Shown: piece by piece, positions 9,326 to 17,805 of the stretch
How positions within the stretch are numbered: position 1 is the first letter of the stretch
How the letters are laid out: every line of letters begins with the position of its first letter
Origin: Acidobacteriota bacterium
Lineage (GTDB): Bacteria; Acidobacteriota; Terriglobia; Versatilivoradales; Versatilivoraceae
Reading direction: 5' to 3'
DNA: 37,005 nt
NCBI GenBank assembly: GCA_028875575.1
Contig: JAPPDF010000046.1
Coordinates: 1 to 37,005 of the forward strand
The notes under the pieces: model-generated
Database searches by the model: none
Seen by the model: the letters and a program-made list of their open reading frames with translations, nothing else
What the model was told of the DNA's origin: nothing
Made by a program: the position numbers and the translations under genes

Positions 9326-10456
9326 TCAGTGAGTAGAAGGGGAGACTTCTGTCGGGGCGTGGGCGGGATCGGGTTCTCCCTCCCGCGTTTCGGTCTCCCC
9401 GGCAGTGGATTCCAGGGAAGCTGCAGCGGATTTCTCCGAACCCAGCAGAATGGCCAGCCAGCGAGTTGTGTCGCTGCTCTCCAAGCCGATCTTGGCGGTC
9501 ATGGTGAGGGGCACCGACAGCAGCATTCCTACCGGCCCCAGCACCCATCCCCAGAAGACCAACGACAGAAAGACGACCAGAGTCGACAGGCCCAGACCGC
9601 GTCCCATGAAGCGCGGCTCGATCACACTGCCGAACGCGAAGTTGATGCACAAATAGCCCACGCCTACCATCAGGGCGGGGAAGGGCCCCAGTTGGACAAG
9701 CGCCAGCAACATCGCCGGAACGGCGGCCACAATGGAGCCGATGGTCGGCACATAGTTGAACAGAAAGGCCAGCAACCCCCAGAGCAGCGGGAAGTCCAAA
9801 CCCAGCAGGGCCACCCACAAGGCCGCCGCCAGCCCGGTGGCCAGGCTCACCGCCGTCTTGATGGCCAGATAGCCCTGCACCGCATGGGTGAACTCCTCGA
9901 AGGCGCGGAAGGAGGCCTTGGGGTCCCCTTTGGCGGCCCTCAGCTTGGCGGGGAATCCCGAAGCCTCCAACAGGATGAAGACCACCGTCAGGATGATGAG
10001 GAAGGCGTTGGTCAGCACACCTCCAAAACCGGCCAGCAGGGTGGCCACAAGCTGCATGGCCTCCCCGGGATTGACCACTTGCCTCAACAGTTCCCAGTCG
10101 AGACGGATGCCCATGGCCTTCAGCCAAACGAACAGCGCGTCCATCTGTTGATTCAAGCCTGCCTTGTAGGCATCCATCTGCTGGTAAAAGCCGTTGAAAG
10201 AGGTGCTCAGCACCGCTCCCATGCCAATGCCGATTCCCAAGATCACCAGCACCACCGCCAGCACGGCCAGGGCGGAAGGAACACCCTTCCGTTTCAGCCA
10301 GAAGACGAAGGGTCCCCCGATGACCGCAATGAACACGGCCAAAAGGAAAGGAATCAGGATGGCCGAGGCTTCTCGAATTCCGGCGATGATGATCACGATG
10401 GCCGCGATCACCATGGCGCCCCGCGCCGTCGCCTCCTGCTGTTTCCTGTCGCTCAT
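9326..10456 (-). CDS. AI-2E family transporter / PerM-like permease
   Basis: 376 residues from ATG 10456; a TTG at 10477 would add seven residues. The N-terminal pair of hydrophobic helices, the large central soluble stretch (about residues 120-200) and the C-terminal cluster of helices with LxGLDFPLLWGLLAFLFNYVP and IGSIVAAVPAM match the AI-2E transporter family (PF01594). In this family the PxxG/NYxP region near the first C-terminal helices is the most conserved part, and it is present here. It is an inner-membrane protein. Family members export small solutes, and the autoinducer role is shown for only a few. It stands alone on the minus strand, divergent from the MFS gene. Confidence 0.88.
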   Translation of the reverse strand: MSDRKQQEATARGAMVIAAIVIIIAGIREASAILIPFLLAVFIAVIGGPFVFWLKRKGVPSALAVLAVVLVILGIGIGMGAVLSTSFNGFYQQMDAYKAGLNQQMDALFVWLKAMGIRLDWELLRQVVNPGEAMQLVATLLAGFGGVLTNAFLIILTVVFILLEASGFPAKLRAAKGDPKASFRAFEEFTHAVQGYLAIKTAVSLATGLAAALWVALLGLDFPLLWGLLAFLFNYVPTIGSIVAAVPAMLLALVQLGPFPALMVGVGYLCINFAFGSVIEPRFMGRGLGLSTLVVFLSLVFWGWVLGPVGMLLSVPLTMTAKIGLESSDTTRWLAILLGSEKSAAASLESTAGETETREGEPDPAHAPTEVSPSTH

Positions 10457-10700
10457 GGGCTCTTCGTACGGATGCAAGAGCGGGGCCGCCGGCTGGTGCC
10501 GTCGTTTCTACCGCAAGTGAGGGGCTGCACTGGCCGCACCGTGTCCGGCACGGCCAGCCCGCCTGCGAAATTTCGGAGCATGATAGACTCCGTTTTCTAT
10601 CTGTATTCTAGCAGGCTTGAAACACGGGCGCGACGCTAACCGGCAGGCGCCGAGTCCGCCGCTTTGACCGCCGGTTTTCTGCGCGACCGGGACACCTCTC

Positions 10701-12068
10701 ATGACCGAATCCGGCGCCCGCAAGGGCACCTTCGGCTGGTGCATGTACGACTGGGCCAACTCGGCCTACACCACCACCGTGGCCGTGGGTCTGTTGCCCG
10801 CCTATTTTGCCCAGGCGGTAGTGGGGCTCGAGGGCGTCCGACTCGGAGACACCCTTTACAGGGCCACCACCCTGTGGGGGTTTACCGCCGGCCTGGCTGC
10901 CTTCCTCGCCTTTCTGTTGTCTCCCACCCTGGGCGCGGTTGCCGATATGACGGCTTCCAAGAAGCGTTTCCTGCTGGCCTGCGCCTACACGGGCTCCCTC
11001 TTCACGGTACTGCTCTACTTCTGCCAGTCAGGCGATGTCTTCAAGACCCTCTTCTTCTTTCTGATCGCCCAGGTTGCCTACGTCGGCGGCAACGTGTTTT
11101 ATGACGCCTTCCTACCTCAGATCGCCCCCGGCCGAAACGCCATGGACCGGCTTTCGGGCAAGGGATACGCCTACGGCTACGTGGGAGGCGGCCTCCAGTT
11201 CGCTCTCGCCCTGGGACTGGTGGCCGGCCATCGTCGGCTCGGCATGGCTCAAGGCTTGGCGGCACGCCTGGGCATGGTGATGGCGGGGCTCTGGTGGGCG
11301 GGTTTCACCCTGGTGACCGGGCGGCATCTTTCCGAGGCGCCCGGTCGGCAAGTCCCGGTCCTCGGGCAGTCCGCCCGGTCGCAATGGATCGCCCTCCTGG
11401 CCGCCGGTTTCTCCCGCACCCTGCAGACGGCCCGCCAGGTTCGCCGCTATCGCCACCTGGCGACTTTCCTGCTGGCCTACATGTTCTACAACGACGGGAT
11501 TCAGACCGCCATCAACATGGCCACCATCTACGGCAAGGACGAGCTGGGGCTGAGCACGACCGCCCTCATGGTGACTCTGCTGACGATCCAGATCGTGGCC
11601 ACCGCCGGGGCGCTGCTGTTCAGCCGAGTGGCCCTGTGGATGGGAACCCGGCAGGCGGTCATGCTGACCCTGGTGATCTGGTCGGCGGTGGCCGTGGTGG
11701 CCTATTTCATTCAGAATGCCCGGGAGTTCTTCGCCCTGGGCGTGGTGGTGGGATTGGTTCTGGGCGGGTCCCAGGCCCTGAGCCGGTCCCTCTACGGTTC
11801 CATGATCCCGCCGCAGGCCAGCGCCGAGTTCTACGGCTTCTACACCCTCTTCAGTAAGTTTTCCTCCATCTGGGGCCCCTGGGTCTTCGCCGCCATCACC
11901 CTGATGGCAGGCAGCGCCCGGACGGCCATCCTGTCGCTGGTGGCCTTTTTCCTGGTGGGTCTGGTGCTGCTGGCATTGGTTGACGAGGAAAAGGCCCGCC
12001 AGGCCGGGCGGGAGGACGAGGCAACAGGAACGGAACAAGGGCAGGGCCTGGACAAAATCGGGAACTGA
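10701..12068 (+). CDS. MFS transporter, UMF1 / Atg22-like family
   Basis: 455 residues with about twelve hydrophobic helices. The N-terminal GWCMYDWANSAYTT motif is the hallmark of the UMF1 family (PF11700, related to yeast vacuolar amino-acid effluxer Atg22). FLLAYMFYNDGIQT in the middle and a GGSQALSRSLYGSMIP segment in the second half are also typical. It is an inner-membrane solute exporter, with amino acids or small peptides as likely cargo by family analogy. It ends 125 bases before the M81 peptidase gene on the same strand, so the two may be functionally linked. Confidence 0.9.
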   Translation: MTESGARKGTFGWCMYDWANSAYTTTVAVGLLPAYFAQAVVGLEGVRLGDTLYRATTLWGFTAGLAAFLAFLLSPTLGAVADMTASKKRFLLACAYTGSLFTVLLYFCQSGDVFKTLFFFLIAQVAYVGGNVFYDAFLPQIAPGRNAMDRLSGKGYAYGYVGGGLQFALALGLVAGHRRLGMAQGLAARLGMVMAGLWWAGFTLVTGRHLSEAPGRQVPVLGQSARSQWIALLAAGFSRTLQTARQVRRYRHLATFLLAYMFYNDGIQTAINMATIYGKDELGLSTTALMVTLLTIQIVATAGALLFSRVALWMGTRQAVMLTLVIWSAVAVVAYFIQNAREFFALGVVVGLVLGGSQALSRSLYGSMIPPQASAEFYGFYTLFSKFSSIWGPWVFAAITLMAGSARTAILSLVAFFLVGLVLLALVDEEKARQAGREDEATGTEQGQGLDKIGN

Positions 12069-12153
12069 ACGGTGATACCAGCCGTGGCCGGCCGATTGGA
12101 GCGCCCGCCGAGTCGGAGGCATCGGGGGTTCAACCCACACCCGGGAGATGGGT

Positions 12154-12159
12154 TATGAT
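12154..12159 (+). promoter_or_regulatory. Possible -10 element (TATGAT) before the M81 peptidase gene
   Basis: TATGAT lies about 35 bases upstream of the chosen ATG at 12194. No good -35 box is seen at 16-18 bases, so this is only a candidate. Confidence 0.3.
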
Positions 12160-12181
12160 TGCGGGTGAGATTACTGCGAAA

Positions 12182-12187
12182 AAGGAG
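12182..12187 (+). promoter_or_regulatory. Ribosome binding site that fixes the M81 peptidase start
   Basis: AAGGAG lies six bases before ATG 12194. This makes 12194 the start rather than an in-frame ATG at 12155, which lacks such a site. Confidence 0.75.
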
Positions 12188-12193
12188 CGTCGC

Positions 12194-13678
12194 ATGCGCA
12201 TTGCCATCGGCGGTATCGAGCACGAGAGCAGCAACTACTCCACGGTGGAGACGCCGCTGGAGGAGTTCTACGGGCACTCCCGCTCCAGCGGGCCCGAGGA
12301 ACTGCTGCAACGTTCGGGTGAGGTCAACACCATCATCGACGGATTCATCAGGGAGTTGCGGCGGCAAGAGGTGGAGATGGTCCCGCTGGTCTGGCGCCAC
12401 GCCAATTCCGGAAAACAGCCGACCGGGGAGACGCACGAGGCGCTGAAGGAATCCCTGCTGGCGCTCTTGCGACAGGCCCTCCCTGTGGACGGGGTGCTGC
12501 TGAGCGTGCACGGGGCCTATTCCGCCGAGGGGGTCGACGATGCCGACGGGGACATTCTGAAGAGTGTCCGGGAACTGGTCGGCTCCCATTGTCCGATTAT
12601 TGGAGTCCACGATCTCCATTGCAACATCGGCAAGACCATGGTGGACAACGCCACCGCCCTGATCGTGGAGGACACCTATCCCCACGTCGACATGGCCGAA
12701 CGGGGCGTGGAAGCGGCCGACATGATGGTGCGGACGGTGCGGGGCGAGATCCGTCCCACTCTGGGCTGGCGCTCCATCCCCCTTTTCTGGGCGGCGGCCA
12801 GGATGATCACCGCCAAAGAGCCCATGAGCCTGGTCATCGACCGCCTGCACGCTCTGGAGAAACAGCCCGGGGTTTTGACGGCCAGCGTGGGGGTCGGGTA
12901 CCAGTGGGCCGACGTGAACTGCGCCGGGGCTTCCACACTGGTCGTCACCGACAACGATCTGGCAGGAGCGCAGCAAAAGGCGGACGACCTGGCCCGCTGG
13001 ATCTGGGAACGGAAGGAGACCTGGCAGCGGGAGCCTCTTTCACCCGAGCGCGCCCTGGATCAGGGCGAGGCCCTGGGGAAATACCCCATTATCCTGGCCG
13101 ACCAGGCCGACAACCCGGGCGGCGGCGCGCCCAGCGACAGCACCGAGATTCTGCGCCTCTTCCTGCAGCGGCGACTTCAGGACGCCGCCGTGCTCCATAT
13201 CGTCGATCCGGAAACCGTCAGGACGGCTCTCCGGGCCGGTGTCGGGAACCGGGTTGAGGTGGAAGTCGGAGGGAAGTCTCACCCGCTGGTGGGACCGCCG
13301 GTCCCAATGCAGGCTGAAGTGGTGGCGGTGAGCGACGGGCGTTTCGTCTATGACGGTCCCATGTTTGCCGGCCTGGAGGGCGACCATGGAGACTCGGTGC
13401 TGCTCAGGCAGGACGGGGTCTACGTGGCGGTCATCTCCCTGGGCCACCAGCCCATGGACCTGGCCTTCAGCCGTGGGTTGGGACTGGATTGCGCCCGCAT
13501 GCGCTATCTTTGCGTGAAGTCGACCGGCCACTTTCGCAGCGGCTTCGAGCCCATCGCCGGTTCGATCTTCAACGTCGATGCCGGCAGCGTCTTCACCCAG
13601 GACTTCTCCAAGCTGCCCTTCAAGCGCCTGGGCCGAAAGATCTACCCCATGCAGCCGGATACGACCTTCGAGATTTGA
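12194..13678 (+). CDS. M81 family metallopeptidase, MlrC (microcystinase C)-like
   Basis: 494 residues, the usual family length. It opens with RIAIGGIEHESSN, the typical N-terminal signature (PF07364). The likely zinc ligands are Asp140 and His142 in GVHDLHCN and His164 in TYPHVDM, with a further conserved His106 in LLSVHGA. The C-terminal domain (PF07171) begins around ADQADNPGGGAPSDST. MlrC hydrolyses the linearised microcystin tetrapeptide; most homologues have unknown substrates, probably small peptides or amides. No signal peptide, so cytoplasmic. It follows the UMF1 transporter on the same strand and converges with the channel gene after a 36-base gap. Confidence 0.9.
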   Translation: MRIAIGGIEHESSNYSTVETPLEEFYGHSRSSGPEELLQRSGEVNTIIDGFIRELRRQEVEMVPLVWRHANSGKQPTGETHEALKESLLALLRQALPVDGVLLSVHGAYSAEGVDDADGDILKSVRELVGSHCPIIGVHDLHCNIGKTMVDNATALIVEDTYPHVDMAERGVEAADMMVRTVRGEIRPTLGWRSIPLFWAAARMITAKEPMSLVIDRLHALEKQPGVLTASVGVGYQWADVNCAGASTLVVTDNDLAGAQQKADDLARWIWERKETWQREPLSPERALDQGEALGKYPIILADQADNPGGGAPSDSTEILRLFLQRRLQDAAVLHIVDPETVRTALRAGVGNRVEVEVGGKSHPLVGPPVPMQAEVVAVSDGRFVYDGPMFAGLEGDHGDSVLLRQDGVYVAVISLGHQPMDLAFSRGLGLDCARMRYLCVKSTGHFRSGFEPIAGSIFNVDAGSVFTQDFSKLPFKRLGRKIYPMQPDTTFEI

Positions 13679-13714
13679 GGCGCGTTTCTCACCCGGGATA
13701 GCTGCCCCCGGCGG

Positions 13715-15226
13715 TTACTTTGCCGCGCCTTCCGATTTCATCGATTGCAGCCATCCCTCCAGGTGGCGTGCGGCAAATTCCCGGCCCCCCAGACCGAATG
13801 CAATGGCCAGGGCTACCGCCACCGCGCCCAGGATCAGGCCGAAGGCCATGTTGACGATCTCGTCCGCCAAACCCATGTGCCGCAGGGCCATGGCTCCCGA
13901 AAGCACGATGATGGCGATTCGGGCGCCCAGCGCCAGCAGGCGGGACTGGGCGGCTCCCGCCGACAGCACCGTCCGTTGCACGAAATTGGCCAGGAAGAGT
14001 CCGATGGCGAAGATAACCAGTCCGACCACGATGCGGCCGGCGAAGACGAGGAACTGCGAGGTCAGTTCAGCCAGGACCGCGAAGCCCATGAGTCCGGCCG
14101 CTTCGGTGACGGCGAACAGCATGATGGCCACCAGGATCAGGGTCCCGACGATGGCCGACGGGGTCCGGTCTCCGTCGCCGGTTTCCTTGCCCAGACCCAG
14201 CTTGGCCAGGATGCCGTTGAAGCCGGCGCCGGCCAGAAGGTTGGCCACCAGCCCCGAAACCACCCGGCCCACCAGGTAGGCGATGGTCAATATCAGCACG
14301 GCGCCGAAAATTGCCGGAATGGCTTCCAGGATCATGGTGAGCATATTGCTGGCCGGCACCGTGATGGCTTCCATCTTGAGTGCGTTGAGGGCGGCGATCA
14401 CCACCGGCAGGAAGACCAGGATGTAGGCGATCAGTCCCACCACCCCGGAGAGCCGTTGGGTCCCCAGGGCGGCGGAGAGACCTCCTTTCTCGCTCAAGGT
14501 GTCCAGTCCCACGGCTGACAGCAGGCTGCTCACCACCCGTTGTACGATGCGGGCCACGAACCATCCCACCCCCAGGATGACCGCGGCGGTGAAGAGGTTG
14601 GGAATGAACCCCGCTACCTTTGCAACCATGGCTTGAATCGGCTCCAGCAGCCCTTCCACGGCCAAGGCGTTGAGGACGCCCGGCAGAAACAGCAGAAAGA
14701 TCAGCCAATAGACGGCATCGGCCAGGCTCCTGGCCAGAGGGGGCCGTTTTTTGCCCTCCTCTCCCACCCCGCTTCTCAGCCGCTCGTCCAGCCTGGCGGC
14801 AGTCAGCACTTTGGCAATGACCAGTCTCAGGACAGAAGCCAGGATCCAGGCGATGATCAGGAGGAAACCCGCGCCCAGAATGCGGGGGGCAAACTCGAAG
14901 ATGCTGGTGAGGAGCCGGTTGAGGGGCTCGGTCAGAATGGTCAGTCCCAGGGTCTGAAAAACCGCCACCAGCACGAACAGCATGATGAGATAGTAGGCGC
15001 CCCTGCCGACCCAGTTGTCGACGTGCACGTCGCTGGCCCCTTCCTCTTTGCCGAACCAGGCCGCCATCCGGTCGTTGATCGCAGTGCGGCGCATCACCGC
15101 CCGCAGAAGGGCACCCACGATCAGGGCAATCAGCCATCCCACGATCAGGATGCCCAGAGCAGCTGCAATCCTGGGGATATAGGGGCCGGCCACCTGGGTT
15201 ATCTGATCCATCATTACGTTCAGCAT
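13715..15226 (-). CDS. Mechanosensitive-channel-like protein with repeated TM_helix motifs
   Basis: 503 residues from ATG 15226, chosen because AAGGAGGAG lies just before it; a 20-residue longer frame has no such support. The protein consists mostly of membrane helices. About five copies of a motif like P.I..A..IL.VGW..A..V...V recur (near the N-terminus, FEFAPRILGAG, FIPNLFTAAV, AIPAIFGAV and FAGRIVVGLV). This is the conserved TM helix repeat (PF05552) found in CmpX/MscS-related proteins. The last hydrophobic segment (LILGAVAVALAIAFGLGGREFA) resembles the glycine/alanine-rich MscS pore helix, but the cytoplasmic MscS beta domain is absent. Likely an inner-membrane, osmotic-stress-related protein. 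Confidence 0.82.
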   Translation of the reverse strand: MLNVMMDQITQVAGPYIPRIAAALGILIVGWLIALIVGALLRAVMRRTAINDRMAAWFGKEEGASDVHVDNWVGRGAYYLIMLFVLVAVFQTLGLTILTEPLNRLLTSIFEFAPRILGAGFLLIIAWILASVLRLVIAKVLTAARLDERLRSGVGEEGKKRPPLARSLADAVYWLIFLLFLPGVLNALAVEGLLEPIQAMVAKVAGFIPNLFTAAVILGVGWFVARIVQRVVSSLLSAVGLDTLSEKGGLSAALGTQRLSGVVGLIAYILVFLPVVIAALNALKMEAITVPASNMLTMILEAIPAIFGAVLILTIAYLVGRVVSGLVANLLAGAGFNGILAKLGLGKETGDGDRTPSAIVGTLILVAIMLFAVTEAAGLMGFAVLAELTSQFLVFAGRIVVGLVIFAIGLFLANFVQRTVLSAGAAQSRLLALGARIAIIVLSGAMALRHMGLADEIVNMAFGLILGAVAVALAIAFGLGGREFAARHLEGWLQSMKSEGAAK

Positions 15227-15302
15227 GGCTCCTCCTTGGGTAGGGTTTTTGTGAAAAGCCGCGCTTCCCGCTCGGGACCGCGGCACATTATCGCACCCGC
15301 GA

Positions 15303-17792
15303 TTAGCGAATGCGGGCTAACATCCGTAGCTGCCTCTCCAACCTTTGGTAGCCGGCGTTCTCCGGATAAAGCGCCAGGAGCCTCCGGCTGTAAACCAGCC
15401 CCTTCCCAAACTGCCTCCGGTCCCGGTGAATGGTGGCCAGCGCGAACAGGAGATCCCGGTCATGGGGTCGGGCCCCCAGTGCTTGTTCCAGGACGCCTAT
15501 AGCCTGGACCGATTCTCCCAGGGAGTTGAGCGCTACCCCATAGACGTAGGCATGGCGGCTGTTGTCCGGATCCAGCTCCGCGGCTTGGGCCAGGTGGTTC
15601 AGGGCCTGGCGGCGCTCACCGGTCCGGACCAGCAGCAGGCCCAGGGCCTGTTGCGCCGTAGCCGATCGGGGGGCTATTTTCAGCGCCTCCAGCAACAGCT
15701 TCTTTCCCTCGTCCTCCCGGTCCATCTCCCGGTAGAGGTCAGCCAGATTCAGATAGGCCGGCATGAAGGCCGGCTCCAGGGCGATTGCCTGCCTGTAGGA
15801 AGCTTCAGCCCGTTCGAAGTCCCGCTGGTCCCGGTAGAGGTTCCCCAGGTTGAGGCGGCCGCCGGGATGGTCTGCATGGAGCTGCTGTACCTCTTCATAT
15901 TCGCGGGCGGCTGCGCCTCTGAGCTGACGTTGCCGGGGTGAAAGTCCGGCCGGGGCAGGCCCGGCCAGGGAGCGGCCGGCCAGGGTCCGCACCATCCGCA
16001 CCGGATCCTCCAGGGCTGCTTGCGACAGAGGTCCCCGTTGGTGTGGCGGTAACGAGCCCAGGGCTTCGACTGCCGCTGCCCGCACAAGCGGGCTGGCATC
16101 CTTCGCCAGTTCTCCCAGCACGTCGGCGGTGCTCCCTCCGGGATAGTTGTCCAGCAGCGAAATGGCGGTGGCCCGTACGATGGCAGGCAGGTGGGGGGGC
16201 CGGGCCAAGCGGTTGAGATCCGCCGCCAGGCCAGGGATTCCCTTGCGGGCGGCGGCAAGGGTCTCGCCGAAGTGCTTGTCTCTGGGGCCGGCCCCGTACC
16301 ATCGCTGAAAGTGTTCCACCGACCATTGGGTGGACCGGTCGCCATGGCAATTGTTGCAGGCGTTGGGCGTCCCCAGGCTAGCTGTCAAATCGGGGCGCGG
16401 GACGCGAAAGCTGTGGTCGCGGCGTGGATCCACCACCATGTAGGTCCGGGCCGGCATGTGGCACTCCACGCAACGGGCGCCGGTGGAGCCGGGCGGATGG
16501 TGGTGGTGGGAACGGGAAGTATAGGTCGCGGCGTCGTGGCAGCGGGTGCAGAGCACATCTCCCTGTTGGTGGAGACGTGCGCTGTGGGCGTCGTGGCAGT
16601 CGGTGCAGACCACGCCCTCCTGAGCCATGCGGCTCTGCAGGAAAGAGCCGTAGACATAGACCTCCTCCAGGATCTGGCCGTCGGGGTAGTAGAGGTCTTC
16701 TTCCAGAAGGCTCAAGTTGTGGGTGTTCAGCAGCGAGGCTCCATGGACGTAGTCCTCGCTGATGAGGCCGCGCCTTGAGTGGCAGCGGGCGCACATCTCC
16801 GCCTGTGTGTGGGTGCCCAGAGGGGGGGTGCGCCGGGGCCTGCCGGTGCTCTCGTCGCGGGCCCAGACGGCAGGCTCGGCCTCCTTGAGCCAAATGGCCA
16901 ACCCAAGGTCGGGGATATCCGTCCGGGGCTCTCCGCGAGCCCGGGCCTCGGCCCATTCCACGTGGGCGGCGCCCGGTCCGTGGCAGGCCTCGCAGGAGAC
17001 GTCCACCTCGGCCCAGCGGGTCCGGTAGGTTTCGGTTGACGGATCGAAGTTCTTGCGCAGACCGGTGGAGTGGCACTCGGCGCAGCCGGTGTTCCAGTTC
17101 TGGGAGACCCGGGTCCAGAAGAGGAGGTCGTTGGGAGCAACGCGCTCGCTGTCGTAGAGGTGGAACCAACGCTGGCCGCCCTCTTTGCGGGGACGGGAGT
17201 CCCAGCAAAGGGGCAGGCACTGCAGACGCCCTCCGGGGAACTCCACCAGGTACTGCTGCAGGGGGTCCGCTCCAAAAGTGTACTTGACTTCAAACTCTTC
17301 GATGGCTCCCGAGGCCCCTTCGGTCGAGACCAGGAACTTGCCGTCCCGGCGGTAGAACCTGGAGGTGACTCCCAAATGAGTCAGGGTGGCGTCCTCGAAA
17401 TCCCCCAGAACGGTCTGGTCGTTGACCGGATCCATGGCCAGATCGTGGTGGGAACCGATGTAGGCGGCGTACTCCTGGGGGTGGCAGGGTTGGCAGGTCT
17501 TCCTGCCGGTGTAGCCACCCTGGACGAGCTCTTGGGAGGGCTGCCGGCAGCCGATGACCGCCAGCAAGGCCAGAGCGATGAGGGCTGCGTTGGTTTTCCC
17601 AAAGCAACTGAGCGACGGTCCGCGAGGGGCCAATAGAGTAATCCACGAAGGGCCACTGAGGGGTTGGAGATGGTTCAAGAGGGATACGCCAAGGGTCGGG
17701 CAGGCAAAAAGATTTCTGCGAAGGGCACGACGCACCTGGTGTTCCCGGCGTTGGGTCTCGGTCCTGAGCACGAGTCGAGCCCTGATGAACAT
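15303..17792 (-). CDS. Octaheme c-type cytochrome lipoprotein with HEAT-like and TPR repeats
   Basis: About 829 residues from ATG 17792. Eight CxxCH haem motifs (CQPCH, CAECH, CEACH, CARCH, CTDCH, CTRCH, CVECH, CNNCH) lie between residues 100 and 484, as in cytochrome c554-like multihaem proteins. A HEAT-like stretch near 520-600 (DASPLVRAAAVEALGSL) is followed by about four TPR units to the end (GNLYRDQRDFERAEASYRQAIALEP). A hydrophobic stretch ending VIGC gives a lipobox, suggesting a lipid-anchored, exported electron carrier with a protein-docking tail. The 60 or so residues before that signal look non-coding; a TTG at 17633 may be the real start. The gene begins 13 bases after the DUF1501 stop, so the two are probably co-transcribed. 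Confidence 0.85.
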   Translation of the reverse strand: MFIRARLVLRTETQRREHQVRRALRRNLFACPTLGVSLLNHLQPLSGPSWITLLAPRGPSLSCFGKTNAALIALALLAVIGCRQPSQELVQGGYTGRKTCQPCHPQEYAAYIGSHHDLAMDPVNDQTVLGDFEDATLTHLGVTSRFYRRDGKFLVSTEGASGAIEEFEVKYTFGADPLQQYLVEFPGGRLQCLPLCWDSRPRKEGGQRWFHLYDSERVAPNDLLFWTRVSQNWNTGCAECHSTGLRKNFDPSTETYRTRWAEVDVSCEACHGPGAAHVEWAEARARGEPRTDIPDLGLAIWLKEAEPAVWARDESTGRPRRTPPLGTHTQAEMCARCHSRRGLISEDYVHGASLLNTHNLSLLEEDLYYPDGQILEEVYVYGSFLQSRMAQEGVVCTDCHDAHSARLHQQGDVLCTRCHDAATYTSRSHHHHPPGSTGARCVECHMPARTYMVVDPRRDHSFRVPRPDLTASLGTPNACNNCHGDRSTQWSVEHFQRWYGAGPRDKHFGETLAAARKGIPGLAADLNRLARPPHLPAIVRATAISLLDNYPGGSTADVLGELAKDASPLVRAAAVEALGSLPPHQRGPLSQAALEDPVRMVRTLAGRSLAGPAPAGLSPRQRQLRGAAAREYEEVQQLHADHPGGRLNLGNLYRDQRDFERAEASYRQAIALEPAFMPAYLNLADLYREMDREDEGKKLLLEALKIAPRSATAQQALGLLLVRTGERRQALNHLAQAAELDPDNSRHAYVYGVALNSLGESVQAIGVLEQALGARPHDRDLLFALATIHRDRRQFGKGLVYSRRLLALYPENAGYQRLERQLRMLARIR

Positions 17793-17805
17793 CAATGAAC
17801 AGGAT

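Noticed and set aside
9158..10639. A 493-codon plus-strand frame opposite the AI-2E permease
   Set aside because: Rich in Gln, His and Gly with no hydrophobic or domain pattern; the minus strand encodes a clear multi-helix transporter.
13693..13711. CCGGG/CCCGG hairpin in the 36-base gap between convergent genes, as a bidirectional terminator
   Set aside because: Only five base pairs with a 9-base loop and no T-run on either strand; too weak to call.
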